Source of the DNA: a virus
Reading direction: 5' to 3' (one strand)
Virus record (IMG/VR): IMGVR_UViG_3300031539_000007
Span: 49,044 to 113,043 of that record
Length of the DNA: 64,000 nt
In this document: positions 17,668 through 24,277 of the stretch, piece by piece
How the letters are laid out: every line of letters begins with the position of its first letter
Position numbering within the stretch: the first letter of the stretch is position 1
Made by a program: the position numbers and the translations under genes
The notes under the pieces: generated by a model
Databases searched by the model: none
What the model saw: the letters and a program-made list of their open reading frames with translations, nothing else
Told to the model about the DNA's origin: nothing

Positions 17668-17958
17668 CTAGAGCACTCCGACAAGTGCGTTCACGAGCGC
17701 CCCGCCCAATACACCGATAAGTGTTCCAATAACCGCAATTGCCAATAAAGCTACTGCCACTTTCATTGTTTTCCTCCTACTCAAAGATGAGTTGAACCCG
17801 TCAGTTTCCAATACGCTCTCTAAAAATACCCAACCATCGCCAATGACAGTTTGTGCATCAGGGTCATCGTCTTGGCACAGACAACTACAAATAGGCCACC
17901 CGCACCCAGGGCAGGGCGTCTCGTCAACCAGTCCTGATTCCGTGACATAAGTAGGCAT
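17668..17958 (-). CDS. 96-residue protein, or two genes, with C-terminal TM
   Basis: The frame runs from a Cys-rich head (CPGCGWPICSCLC) into a hydrophobic tail (MKVAVALLAIAVIGTLIGVL). Between them lies a CTACTCA hairpin followed by AGGAGG and an ATG at 17766, all in frame. The 32-residue tail may therefore also, or only, be made from its own start. Either reading gives a small membrane peptide; the hairpin family elsewhere is intergenic, which favours two overlapping products. Confidence 0.65.
   Translation of the reverse strand: MPTYVTESGLVDETPCPGCGWPICSCLCQDDDPDAQTVIGDGWVFLESVLETDGFNSSLSRRKTMKVAVALLAIAVIGTLIGVLGGALVNALVGVL
17777..17794 (-). promoter_or_regulatory. CTACTCA-type hairpin with internal RBS
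   Basis: Minus strand: CAACTCA, loop TCTT, TGAGTAG, then AGGAGG and ATG 17766. One stem pair is G-U. A second, decayed copy lies at about 17654-17671. Confidence 0.55.
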
Positions 17959-17970
17959 TGTTGTATCTCC

Positions 17971-18261
17971 TTAGTCAAGTACGCTTATTACATCCGACTG
18001 AACCACACCCTCTTCATCAATATTCCCAACTAAAACCAAGTCAATGTACAGATCGTACCCCACGCCCTTTGCCGCGTTACGGCAAGCGTCTAGCATCGGT
18101 CTGTAAAACTCCTCGATGTCGAACAACGATCCCTTGATTGTGCCATACACGATGCCGCGCGCTGTCCCCACATAATCGGCGTACACATACATTGCCTCAG
18201 CGACGGCGCGGGTGGCGTCATGGTCGTATATGAAGCTAGTTATAAATGTGTTCTCGCTCAC
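17971..18261 (-). CDS. Unknown 96-residue protein
   Basis: GTG 18261 overlaps the preceding stop (GTGA). Mixed alpha/beta with an acidic C-terminus (LVLVGNIDEEGVVQSDVISV). No family recognised. Confidence 0.75.
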   Translation of the reverse strand: MSENTFITSFIYDHDATRAVAEAMYVYADYVGTARGIVYGTIKGSLFDIEEFYRPMLDACRNAAKGVGYDLYIDLVLVGNIDEEGVVQSDVISVLD

Positions 18262-18512
18262 TGTTCCCCACCGGCGAACCTGTCCTTAGCCTCTCTCGCA
18301 GACTTCCCGTGCATCTCGGCGTACTCTTCCCATAGCTCGCCGTGGAACGGCCCGAACGCCCTGTCTACAGGCTCGTATGGGTCTGGCCCTATCCTCAGCC
18401 ACCAGTCACGGCAGAGGTTACAACGACACCAGTATTTGTGGTTAGATGCGGCCACAAACGATTCGCCAACCATGCCCGCGAAATACTGCTGTACATCTTT
18501 CAAGTCTGTCAT
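18258..18512 (-). CDS. Unknown 84-residue protein with CxxC
   Basis: ATG 18512 overlaps the upstream stop (ATGA). Contains WCRCNLCRDWW (near 28), a possible metal site, and a charged helical C-terminus. Function unknown. Confidence 0.75.
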   Translation of the reverse strand: MTDLKDVQQYFAGMVGESFVAASNHKYWCRCNLCRDWWLRIGPDPYEPVDRAFGPFHGELWEEYAEMHGKSAREAKDRFAGGEQ

Positions 18513-18661
18513 TTTCTCATCGCCTCCCGAATCTCGTCCTGGCTCATGCCCTGCGACTCGCCACTACCGCCGAATAACAGCCACACAACAATCCAGAGCA
18601 GCACGGCACACGCGCCGCCACCAAAAATAATAGCCATCAGCATTGTGAGCATGTTTTCCAT
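18509..18661 (-). CDS. 50-residue single-span membrane peptide
   Basis: ATG 18661 follows GGGGA. Hydrophobic helix at residues 4-30 with a GGG motif, then a short charged tail (SQDEIREAMRK). Overlaps the lipoprotein stop by 1 bp. Function unknown. Confidence 0.7.
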   Translation of the reverse strand: MENMLTMLMAIIFGGGACAVLLWIVVWLLFGGSGESQGMSQDEIREAMRK

Positions 18662-18813
18662 TAGTCCCCGCCTTGGCACACTGTCTGTGTACAATAGTTG
18701 TTCGGTTCAGCCATCCCCGACTCTCTGAACTCCTTGCGGCAGCGAGACACGCAGCCGTCACCGCACCCCGAAAGCACAACCACGAATACTAGCAACATCA
18801 ATAGCCTTCTCAC
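18661..18813 (-). CDS. Small lipoprotein
   Basis: 50 residues from GTG 18813 with GGGGG 6 bases upstream. Signal peptide with lipobox LSGC (VFVVVLSGC), so Cys17 would be lipidated and the mature 34 residues anchored outside the inner membrane. Five more cysteines could form disulfides. Phage-encoded small lipoproteins often act in superinfection exclusion or as outer spanins; the role here is unknown. Confidence 0.75.
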   Translation of the reverse strand: MRRLLMLLVFVVVLSGCGDGCVSRCRKEFRESGMAEPNNYCTQTVCQGGD

Positions 18814-18872
18814 TGACAACCCCCTTTACGCACTTTTAAGACCTAACTACACATACGGGTAGTTTAGTACAC

Positions 18873-19094
18873 CTACTCGCCACTTCCCTCAATCTCTGCT
18901 TCCCTGGCAACAATCTCAGCGCCACGGCCTGTCCTGTACGGGTAGATGGGGCACTTGTAATCCCAACATTTGCGTACCTCGTATTCCATGAACCCGCTAC
19001 AATCCACGCACTTCAAGTGGATCGCTTTCGCCCGCGTGAGCATGACTTCTCTCGTCCCGCCGTCCTTCGTCCTGATGGTGTGCTTAATCGCCAT
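18873..19094 (-). CDS. Conserved phage zinc-binding protein
   Basis: 73 residues with KCVDCSG (near 28), KCWDYKCPIYPYR (near 42). This CxxC...CxxxxCPxxPYR pattern is common in small phage proteins; function is not established. Four cysteines likely bind one zinc. Confidence 0.8.
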   Translation of the reverse strand: MAIKHTIRTKDGGTREVMLTRAKAIHLKCVDCSGFMEYEVRKCWDYKCPIYPYRTGRGAEIVAREAEIEGSGE

Positions 19095-19332
19095 CGTCTA
19101 GCCTCACGACTACATCCCACTCAGGATTATCGGTGAGCCATTCGTCGGCCCACTCTTGTGAATCGAACTGAATGAGCGACATGGTATTGAGCTGGTGCTT
19201 GATAACGTATGTTGGCAAGCTGTAGCAGTTTCCCCATGCCTGCACGCAACCCATGTGTGTTTCGATATTCAGATAAGCGCGACCACCAGTAGTGCTTCTC
19301 GCCTGAGCCTTGTTACCACAATCAATCGCCAT
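19084..19332 (-). CDS. Unknown 82-residue protein
   Basis: Overlaps both neighbours by 11 bp. The C-terminal half (DSQEWADEWLTDNPEWDVVV) is acidic and aromatic. No recognised family. Confidence 0.7.
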   Translation of the reverse strand: MAIDCGNKAQARSTTGGRAYLNIETHMGCVQAWGNCYSLPTYVIKHQLNTMSLIQFDSQEWADEWLTDNPEWDVVVRLDDGD

Positions 19333-19561
19333 CCTTATCCTCCTTCACCCAGAACCCATCTACTGATTCTATAGACCGACAGTACCTAATGTAATTCTTG
19401 GCAAACAATGGAACTAGCAATCTCCAGAACCATCTGCCAGGGAATAGACCCAAGTGTTGAGCGTATAGCCAAGTCCATACTATTTTCTGCCTTGTGGTAA
19501 TCCCCCATCCAGCGAGCTTCTTGTTTCTAACATGCCAAATGAAATCTTTCCAGGTTTTCAC
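19322..19561 (-). CDS. Unknown 79-residue basic, Trp-rich protein
   Basis: Rich in Trp, Arg and Lys, with amphipathic helices (FIWHVRNKKLAGWGITTRQK) and a hydrophobic middle. Overlaps the methyltransferase stop by 4 bp. Possibly membrane-associated. Function unknown. Confidence 0.7.
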   Translation of the reverse strand: MKTWKDFIWHVRNKKLAGWGITTRQKIVWTWLYAQHLGLFPGRWFWRLLVPLFAKNYIRYCRSIESVDGFWVKEDKDGD

Positions 19562-20076
19562 ACGCCCCCCAACGCCTCTATGACAATATCTCTTGGTAAG
19601 AAGTCGCTACAGAAGTAGCCACTGCTGAATGTGGTCTTCTTACTAACCGCCCCATTTACCAAAAAATGCACCCGTTTGTCAAACATCAACAACTGCATCT
19701 GCCGTCCGGCCTCTTTGAAGACCCATTTGCTATACTTGTCATTCAACCAGGTCAAGGCCATTAGCAGGCACACCGGCTTCCCAAAGCCCAGCGCCCGCTC
19801 GAATGTTTGTCGCTTTCTACTGAACGGGGGGTTGCTGATAATGCAATCCCATTCGTCTGGTTCGTGCTCATGGAAGTCTTGCCCGTTATCAATATGGCTA
19901 TGCACAACCCTGTTTGTCAAACCGATCTGCCGTACATACTCGCTGTCAGCAGTATCAAATGGACACCACACTATCCAATCACTACGAATGTACTTCAACA
20001 CCGGCGCTACTGCATACGCTGGCGTGTAGCACTCGTCTTGTACAGTGCGTCTATATAACAAATTATGGCTGTCCAT
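19558..20076 (-). CDS. Adenine-specific DNA methyltransferase-like protein
   Basis: 172 residues from ATG 20076 (GGAGG upstream). Contains ISNPPFS (near 90), the NPP[FY] catalytic motif IV of N6-adenine methyltransferases, preceded by a CPFDTADSEYV segment in place of motif I. The AdoMet loop is not canonical, so activity is uncertain. It would be the second DNA methyltransferase in the window. Confidence 0.75.
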   Translation of the reverse strand: MDSHNLLYRRTVQDECYTPAYAVAPVLKYIRSDWIVWCPFDTADSEYVRQIGLTNRVVHSHIDNGQDFHEHEPDEWDCIISNPPFSRKRQTFERALGFGKPVCLLMALTWLNDKYSKWVFKEAGRQMQLLMFDKRVHFLVNGAVSKKTTFSSGYFCSDFLPRDIVIEALGGV

Positions 20077-20117
20077 CGTCCAACCTCCAATCTCCATGTA
20101 TTCTACACCCACAAACC

Positions 20118-20147
20118 TTTATCGGACAGTGACGAATGTAACGTCAA
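20118..20147 (-). promoter_or_regulatory. Putative promoter for the 20076 gene
   Basis: Read leftward: TTGACG, 18-bp spacer, GATAAA. It lies in the 90-bp gap between the 20166 and 20076 genes. The -10 is weak. Confidence 0.45.
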
Positions 20148-20165
20148 GTACGAATGGATGTCATT

Positions 20166-20438
20166 TTATTCTCTGCGCCTGTGCCACTCGGCAGACCATT
20201 CCTTGGTAGGATTCCACTCGCTACACATCCAGCAATAAGAGCCGTCAGGATAATAGCCCATACGCCAGGCAATCTCGTCCGTGACGCTGCCGTCGCCACA
20301 CAACGCTTCCCCAAGCGCCAGTTCTATCTCGCAGTCTGGCAGTGCATCAGGGCCAAGCCGGTGCGCGCCCTTCGTACACCTGTCGCAGTTAGCCCCTACC
20401 CAGTCCATGTACTGTGTGCCATTGCTGAACGGTCTCAT
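20166..20438 (-). CDS. Conserved phage protein with Cys cluster
   Basis: 90 residues from ATG 20438 (MRPFSNGTQYMDW), with GGGAG upstream; the longer TTG start lacks an RBS. NCDRC near 18 and CWMCSEW near 76 could bind zinc. The MRPFSNGT...C..C...C start is a recurrent phage pattern of unknown role. Confidence 0.78.
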   Translation of the reverse strand: MRPFSNGTQYMDWVGANCDRCTKGAHRLGPDALPDCEIELALGEALCGDGSVTDEIAWRMGYYPDGSYCWMCSEWNPTKEWSAEWHRRRE

Positions 20439-20461
20439 GTCGTCAATCTCCCTTCCTTGGA

Positions 20462-20710
20462 TCAAAGCCTAGACAATTCCTTCCACAAGTCAGCATACTC
20501 TTGCAGAACTTCTCTGGCGGCATCTTCCCAACTACTGGATGCGCGAGCGTGGATGACGGGAGTAGTAGCGTCGGAGGAGCCCAAGTTAAAACTGTCATTC
20601 GTGGCTAGGTTTTCTATTTCAACGCTCGTCGTTTGAGACGACGGGCCAGGATAGATATTCTCGTACTGGTTAATCTCTGTCTCGTCTGTTTGCATTGCAC
20701 CGCCTTCCAT
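20462..20710 (-). CDS. Unknown 82-residue acidic protein
   Basis: Ser/Thr-rich, low-complexity N-terminus and a C-terminal helix (WEDAAREVLQEYADLWKELS). Two starts are possible: 20710, or 20695 with GGAAGG at 7-base spacing. No family. Confidence 0.65.
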   Translation of the reverse strand: MEGGAMQTDETEINQYENIYPGPSSQTTSVEIENLATNDSFNLGSSDATTPVIHARASSSWEDAAREVLQEYADLWKELSRL

Positions 20711-20730
20711 TATAAGTATCCCCTCCTACG

Positions 20731-20955
20731 TTAATCTATCTTAGAAGGATTAGCGCAGTCCAATTCACCTGGTTCCACACGGGCTATCAGCCGTACCAGT
20801 TCGCACGGCTCTGGCTCCCACTCGCCGTCAGGGTTCATGAACTCGTAGCCGCCAGGTACGCATCGCACTATCCCCATATACTCCCCCGCGTCAATTACAA
20901 CAACCCGCGCGTCTACTATCCGTTGCAATTCTTCCAAGAGCCTTGTGTCTAGCAT
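20731..20955 (-). CDS. Unknown 74-residue protein
   Basis: N-terminal helix (TRLLEELQRIVDARVVVIDA) then beta strands. Overlaps the upstream gene by 7 bp. No family recognised. Confidence 0.75.
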   Translation of the reverse strand: MLDTRLLEELQRIVDARVVVIDAGEYMGIVRCVPGGYEFMNPDGEWEPEPCELVRLIARVEPGELDCANPSKID

Positions 20956-21179
20956 GCGTCTAAACCCGCCTTCCCCTGCTCACAAGATAACCGCCGCCAT
21001 ACAGCGTACTCGTTAGGTACGGCAGCCCATACATAGAACGCCCTCTCTAACAGCCTCTCCAACTGAGCGGCAGAAGGCTCACTCCTCAGTTGCTCACTCA
21101 GCGCTTCTACTAATAGAAACATCCGCCCGTCAATCAGCCGCAGCGCGTAGCCGTCTTCTTGGAGTTCGCTTCCGTTCAT
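20949..21179 (-). CDS. Unknown 76-residue protein
   Basis: Leu/Glu-rich central helices (LLVEALSEQLRSEPSAAQLE) and a Trp/Arg C-terminus. The first gene of a tightly spaced pair with 20731. Function unknown. Confidence 0.75.
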   Translation of the reverse strand: MNGSELQEDGYALRLIDGRMFLLVEALSEQLRSEPSAAQLERLLERAFYVWAAVPNEYAVWRRLSCEQGKAGLDAC

Positions 21180-21192
21180 CTATACCCCCAAA

Positions 21193-21432
21193 TCAGAATG
21201 GAATTTCGGTATCATCATCGTCTGTGCGTGCCGTCAGGTAGCATCGGGGCTTCCCGTAATGCGCCAGGTCAATCCCGCAGTTATAACTACATACAGGGTT
21301 TGCGGAGTCTCTCCGAACCCAGACTTTTTGACCGCACCAAGCACACCTCTCCAGCGCCGGGCGGCTTTGCCACCATTTAACCAACGCCCCACATAAATCG
21401 CGGATACTCCCAAGCGTCACCTCTGTTCTCAT
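21193..21432 (-). CDS. Small zinc-finger-like protein
   Basis: 79 residues from ATG 21432, with GGAGGGGC upstream and a 4-bp overlap with the preceding stop. CAWCGQKVW (near 33) and CSYNCG (near 52) form a probable four-Cys zinc site. The C-terminus is DDDDTEIPF; an acidic DIPF-type tail recalls the SSB tip and could contact replication proteins (inference). Confidence 0.75.
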   Translation of the reverse strand: MRTEVTLGSIRDLCGALVKWWQSRPALERCAWCGQKVWVRRDSANPVCSYNCGIDLAHYGKPRCYLTARTDDDDTEIPF

Positions 21433-21665
21433 CGCCCCTCCTTTTGTGCTTCCACCAGTTCGACCGTAATAAGCTCCCAGCCTAACGGATACGCTGTGTA
21501 GCGGCGTTTCGCCCTGTCCGCTGCATAGCCAGTCACCAAGCGATCCAGCGCAGCTCTCGCCAACCCCTCGTCCAATGTCGCGTATACTATCTCGCATGGT
21601 TCGTAGTCCATGTCAGTGAAATTGTTCCCGTATACCGTCTCTTGTATCAAGTACACCACCGCCAT
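21429..21665 (-). CDS. Unknown 78-residue protein
   Basis: Beta-rich start (AVVYLIQETVYGNNFTDM) and a helix (LDEGLARAALDRLVTGYAAD). Overlaps the next gene by 4 bp (ATGA). No family recognised. Confidence 0.75.
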   Translation of the reverse strand: MAVVYLIQETVYGNNFTDMDYEPCEIVYATLDEGLARAALDRLVTGYAADRAKRRYTAYPLGWELITVELVEAQKEGR

Positions 21666-21668
21666 TGT

Positions 21669-21851
21669 CTACCCCTTGTCTTGTTCGTCGTTTGCCACGA
21701 TCAACTTGAAAAGCGCAAACTGATATTCGTATATGTTGACTTGCAATTGCGCGATAGCCAACCGCAAGGTGTCTTCTGTAAACCAGCACGGCGCGCCGTC
21801 CAGCTCAACTAGGATTCTGCCGTCTGTAATGGTTAATATTCTGATGTCCAT
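21669..21851 (-). CDS. Unknown 60-residue protein with cassette promoter
   Basis: ATG 21851 follows the G-run RBS of the element at 21856. Beta-rich (MDIRILTITDGRILVELDG) then an amphipathic helix. Function unknown. Confidence 0.75.
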   Translation of the reverse strand: MDIRILTITDGRILVELDGAPCWFTEDTLRLAIAQLQVNIYEYQFALFKLIVANDEQDKG

Positions 21852-21855
21852 TCTA

Positions 21856-21875
21856 CCCCCCTTGTCTTTAGCATA
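21856..21875 (-). promoter_or_regulatory. Promoter/RBS cassette, copy 1
   Basis: Minus strand: TATGCTAAAGACAAGGGGGG. A -10-like hexamer, a fixed AAAGACAA and a G-run RBS, 4 bp before ATG 21851. Further copies lie at 22799 and 22974. Confidence 0.6.
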
Positions 21876-21889
21876 CGTGAAAACCTGTC

Positions 21890-22033
21890 TTAAAACCCAC
21901 CTACCCACCAACTAACCACGATTTTCCCGCTCATTTCGGCTTCGATTTCTACGTATGCCTGGGCCGGTAGCTCGTCGTCTACATCTATCTGTGCCCAAGT
22001 GCAATCGTCAAATAGGATCACTATCGTTCTCAT
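21890..22033 (-). CDS. Unknown 47-residue protein
   Basis: ATG 22033 with GGAGGACGGGCG upstream, overlapping the preceding stop (ATGA). Beta-strand pattern (RTIVILFDDCTWAQIDVDDE). No family recognised. Confidence 0.7.
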   Translation of the reverse strand: MRTIVILFDDCTWAQIDVDDELPAQAYVEIEAEMSGKIVVSWWVGGF

Positions 22034-22317
22034 CGCCCGTCCTCCTCGGTTGTCAAGTCTGCGGCGCTCGTTGTCGGGCGTGCCCACCACTGCCTCCCGA
22101 TCAATGCCTCAACCGCATCAAGCGCCTCAATCATTGCTGTTGCCGCGTCGCTGATCGCGCCCACTTTCGCGTTATGCTCATCGAGGCCACAATTGCACTC
22201 AGTATCGTGGCCGCAATAATCCGGGCTTTTCGGGCACGAGTACCAGCAGTCCTCATCTAATGAAGAATGCACACGTCGCCGCAGCGACTCGATTGTTGCA
22301 AGTAGATCGTAGGTCAT
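22030..22317 (-). CDS. Unknown 95-residue Cys-containing protein
   Basis: ATG 22317, GGAGGGGC upstream. The central part has CWYSCPKSPDYCGHDTECNC, a dense Cys/His patch that could bind metal, between helices. Overlaps both neighbours by 4 bp. Confidence 0.75.
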   Translation of the reverse strand: MTYDLLATIESLRRRVHSSLDEDCWYSCPKSPDYCGHDTECNCGLDEHNAKVGAISDAATAMIEALDAVEALIGRQWWARPTTSAADLTTEEDGR

Positions 22318-22469
22318 CGCCCCTCCTTCGTGTCTGTCAAATCTGGAAGTAGCGCTCCGCACATTTCGCAGTATGGACAGTGCTCTTCGCCACCTGGCAA
22401 CTCGTCTGGTTCAAAGTAATGTTGGTAGCCGCACCCACGGCACTCTATCGATATCAGTACGTTGTTCAT
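22314..22469 (-). CDS. 51-residue zinc-ribbon protein
   Basis: ATG 22469 after GGAGGAGGGGC. Cysteines CRGCGYQH (near 10) and CPYCEMCG (near 32) give a classic zinc-ribbon spacing. First gene after the promoter at 22496. Likely a nucleic-acid- or protein-binding adaptor; function unknown. Confidence 0.75.
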   Translation of the reverse strand: MNNVLISIECRGCGYQHYFEPDELPGGEEHCPYCEMCGALLPDLTDTKEGR

Positions 22470-22495
22470 CGCCCCTCCTCCTGTCTGTTACGTCC

Positions 22496-22523
22496 ATTCT
22501 ATCACACTCGCCGTTTCTACCAA
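22496..22523 (-). promoter_or_regulatory. Promoter for the 22469-leftward unit
   Basis: Read leftward: TTGGTA, 16-bp spacer, TAGAAT, 27 bp before the ATG at 22469. Moderate match. Confidence 0.6.
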
Positions 22524-22565
22524 GTGTCATTTGTCACCCCTCCCTACGCTGAATGTTATCCCAGG

Positions 22566-22967
22566 TCACGTGAAAACCGCACTCGCCCTTCCCTCAACCG
22601 TGTACGCATTGCTGTTCTTCGCCCTCGCCCGTGCCCCAAATTCGTACACGTAGCTACCATGATATACCCTGGTGTTGAATGTGCGAAACCCTGTGAATGC
22701 TTTGTTACCAACAATTCTTAGAACTGGAAACAGTGCATTCTCTGGACTCATCAAAGGATTGTGTACCCTGATAATATCCCCTACTTGCAATCTGTCCGCC
22801 CCCCCCCTTGTCTTTAGTATAAGCAACCTAAGCACCTCGTAATCAGCATAGTCCCCCGCCGTCCCATACGCATCAAGCCACTGTAGCTCTTCGTCGTCCC
22901 TGTCGTATGGCGTTCCGTCACCACCCTCTTCGGCTATCGCTATCATCGGGTCGTCGTAGTACATCAT
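22566..22967 (-). CDS. Unknown 133-residue protein, possibly two overlapping products
   Basis: From ATG 22967 (G-run RBS) the frame has an acidic head, then passes in frame through an internal copy of the promoter/RBS cassette (22799) and continues with a beta-rich domain (LQVGDIIRVHNPLMS). A TTG at 22790 sits 8 bases after the internal G run and could start a separate 74-residue protein. One fused gene or two nested genes are both possible. Family unknown. Confidence 0.65.
   Translation of the reverse strand: MMYYDDPMIAIAEEGGDGTPYDRDDEELQWLDAYGTAGDYADYEVLRLLILKTRGGADRLQVGDIIRVHNPLMSPENALFPVLRIVGNKAFTGFRTFNTRVYHGSYVYEFGARARAKNSNAYTVEGRASAVFT
22799..22821 (-). promoter_or_regulatory. Promoter/RBS cassette, copy 2 (inside a frame)
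   Basis: Minus strand: TATACTAAAGACAA followed by nine G. Same order as copies 1 and 3 but lying inside an open frame. The G9 run is also a candidate slippage or sequencing-error site. Confidence 0.5.
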
Positions 22968-22973
22968 CCGTTA

Positions 22974-22994
22974 CCCCCCTTTGTCTTTAGTATA
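22974..22994 (-). promoter_or_regulatory. Promoter/RBS cassette, copy 3
   Basis: Minus strand: TATACTAAAGACAAAGGGGGG, 6 bp before ATG 22967. Upstream GGTTTAGACG parallels GGTTTTCACG before copy 1. Confidence 0.6.
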
Positions 22995-23101
22995 CGTCTA
23001 AACCGCACCCGCCCGCCCGCCTGAGTTCTCCGTGTGTACCCGTTAGGCGTAAAACCGCCGCTTTCCGCGCGCCTGTGCGCCCAGGCAGGCAGTCTCCCAC
23101 C

Positions 23102-23129
23102 AGTATAGCACGTACAAGTGTAATGTCAA
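23102..23129 (-). promoter_or_regulatory. Strong sigma70 promoter, minus strand
   Basis: Read leftward: TTGACA, 16-bp spacer starting TTACAC, TATACT. Nearly the same as the 15705 promoter. It drives the 22.97 kb leftward operon and bounds the origin-like region. Confidence 0.88.
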
Positions 23130-23444
23130 ATGAGATTCGTGGATTTGTTGGTGGCGAGATGACCGTATTACGCAGGGCAAGTTTTCGCTCAATGATTCGA
23201 CGTGGGGGAGGTGGCCCGTACAATTGTACATCTTCAGACTATATGCATTATGACAAGTAATCGGACATATTCGGACATTCTACGTATTGTGGCACATCAT
23301 AGCATAGCATATCATACTATATTCTAACCACAACCGCATGGTCAAGCACTGCAAAGTTGGATTGTTAGAATTAAAGCACGCTCATAAGTTATTGCACAGT
23401 TAGAATCTCATCCGCCAGGTGCATCTCACGCCCGCAGAGCCACC

Positions 23445-23550
23445 CTTACGCGTAAGTGACTTACGGCGTGGGTTGTAATTGACTTACGCAGGTGTGTGTA
23501 ATTGACTTACGTATGCTGGCGCTTACGGCGCTGGTTGTAATTGGCTTACG
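23445..23550 (+). repeat. Iteron-like TTGTAATTGACTTACG array
   Basis: CTTACG cores at 23445, 23460, 23483, 23506, 23522 and 23545. The longer unit TGTAATTGACTTACG is seen at 23474 and 23497, and with one change (TTGGC) at 23536. GACTTACG starts at 23458, 23481 and 23504, an exact 23-bp period, as in iterons of plasmid and phage origins. The first core is part of the palindrome CTTACGCGTAAG. Confidence 0.75.
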
Positions 23551-23765
23551 TGTGGTGGTTGTGGGTACAATTGCAGCATAGGCAACGCGCCACAAGGCCC
23601 TACAATGCCACTGTGGTGCATTCTAAGGCGCTGGCGTGGCATACAGGCATGTTGCTATGCTATCGCTCCACAAGCAGTGTGGGCTCGATTTGCAATTTAG
23701 TTTGAGCGTGCTTATCGGTGGTGCTCAAAACAGATTGCGTTTCATTATAATGGAAACGAGGAGTC

Positions 23766-23787
23766 AAACCACTACCGGTAGTGGTTT
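23766..23787. repeat. Perfect 22-bp palindrome around ACCGGT
   Basis: AAACCACTACC and its complement, centred on CCGGTAG. A shorter copy follows at 23856. Likely a dimeric protein site near the origin and the rightward promoter. Confidence 0.7.
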
Positions 23788-23855
23788 TGCAATATAGGCT
23801 CCCGTGGTCATAACTTTCGGCATGCTTTTAAGGTCGAGTTTCAAAAGTCGCTTAC

Positions 23856-23871
23856 CCACTACCGGTAGTGG
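23856..23871. repeat. Second ACCGGT palindrome
   Basis: CCACTACCGGTAGTGG, 16 bp perfect, 69 bp after the end of the first copy and 80 bp before the -35 of the rightward promoter. Confidence 0.7.
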
Positions 23872-23951
23872 TTCGGCGATTCACAAACCCTAGATGTGGT
23901 GGCCCTGCAATACAATGTCGCAAGGCAACTGCCATAGCAATACTAGCGTGT

Positions 23952-23979
23952 TTGACATCTTCGCAGCGTCGCTTATAGT
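23952..23979 (+). promoter_or_regulatory. Strong rightward promoter
   Basis: TTGACA (23952-23957), 16-bp spacer, TATAGT (23974-23979). It heads the 24-40 kb small-gene operon, where no comparable promoter is seen until 44744. Confidence 0.88.
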
Positions 23980-24025
23980 TAGAGTAGAAATTTTGATGAG
24001 TCGAGAGAGGCAAGGGGAGCAAGCA

Positions 24026-24274
24026 ATGGCAACGATAGATAGAACCAGAGGCAAGGCAGCGGGTAAGGGCAAGGCAAGCAAAGCAAACCCGGTGGTTACC
24101 ATAAGTAATGAGACTGTAGCATACTGGCAAGGGCGTTTAGATGATACACTGCGCACAACTGGCAAGCACACCTTCTCACGTGGCGAGAAGCAAGGGATAA
24201 AAGAAGATCGCTTCTTTACCCGGTCTGGTGAAGATAACTATCGTAGGCCATTCGGTACATTCGCACAGGAGTGA
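24026..24274 (+). CDS. Unknown 82-residue basic protein
   Basis: ATG 24026 with GGGGAG at 6-base spacing; a longer in-frame start lacks an RBS. Lys/Arg-rich N-terminus (RTRGKAAGKGKASKANP) and a polar C-terminus. First gene of the rightward operon, so possibly an early DNA-binding protein (inference from charge and position). Confidence 0.75.
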   Translation: MATIDRTRGKAAGKGKASKANPVVTISNETVAYWQGRLDDTLRTTGKHTFSRGEKQGIKEDRFFTRSGEDNYRRPFGTFAQE

Positions 24275-24277
24275 ACT

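Larger units (their letters stand above)
23130..23951. other. Non-coding divergent region, candidate replication origin
   Basis: About 820 bp without a credible gene, between divergent promoters at 23102 (minus) and 23952 (plus). It holds the iteron array (23445-23550), two ACCGGT-centred palindromes, and a 10-bp inverted repeat AAGCACGCTC (23374-23383) / GAGCGTGCTT (23704-23713). An AT-rich palindromic stretch TTTCATTATAATGGAAA lies near 23740-23756. This makes it the best origin candidate in the window. No initiator gene was identified. Confidence 0.65.

Noticed and set aside
22987-23260. Short frames on both strands around 23.0-23.26 kb
   Set aside because: They overlap the strong minus promoter at 23102 and have no RBS.
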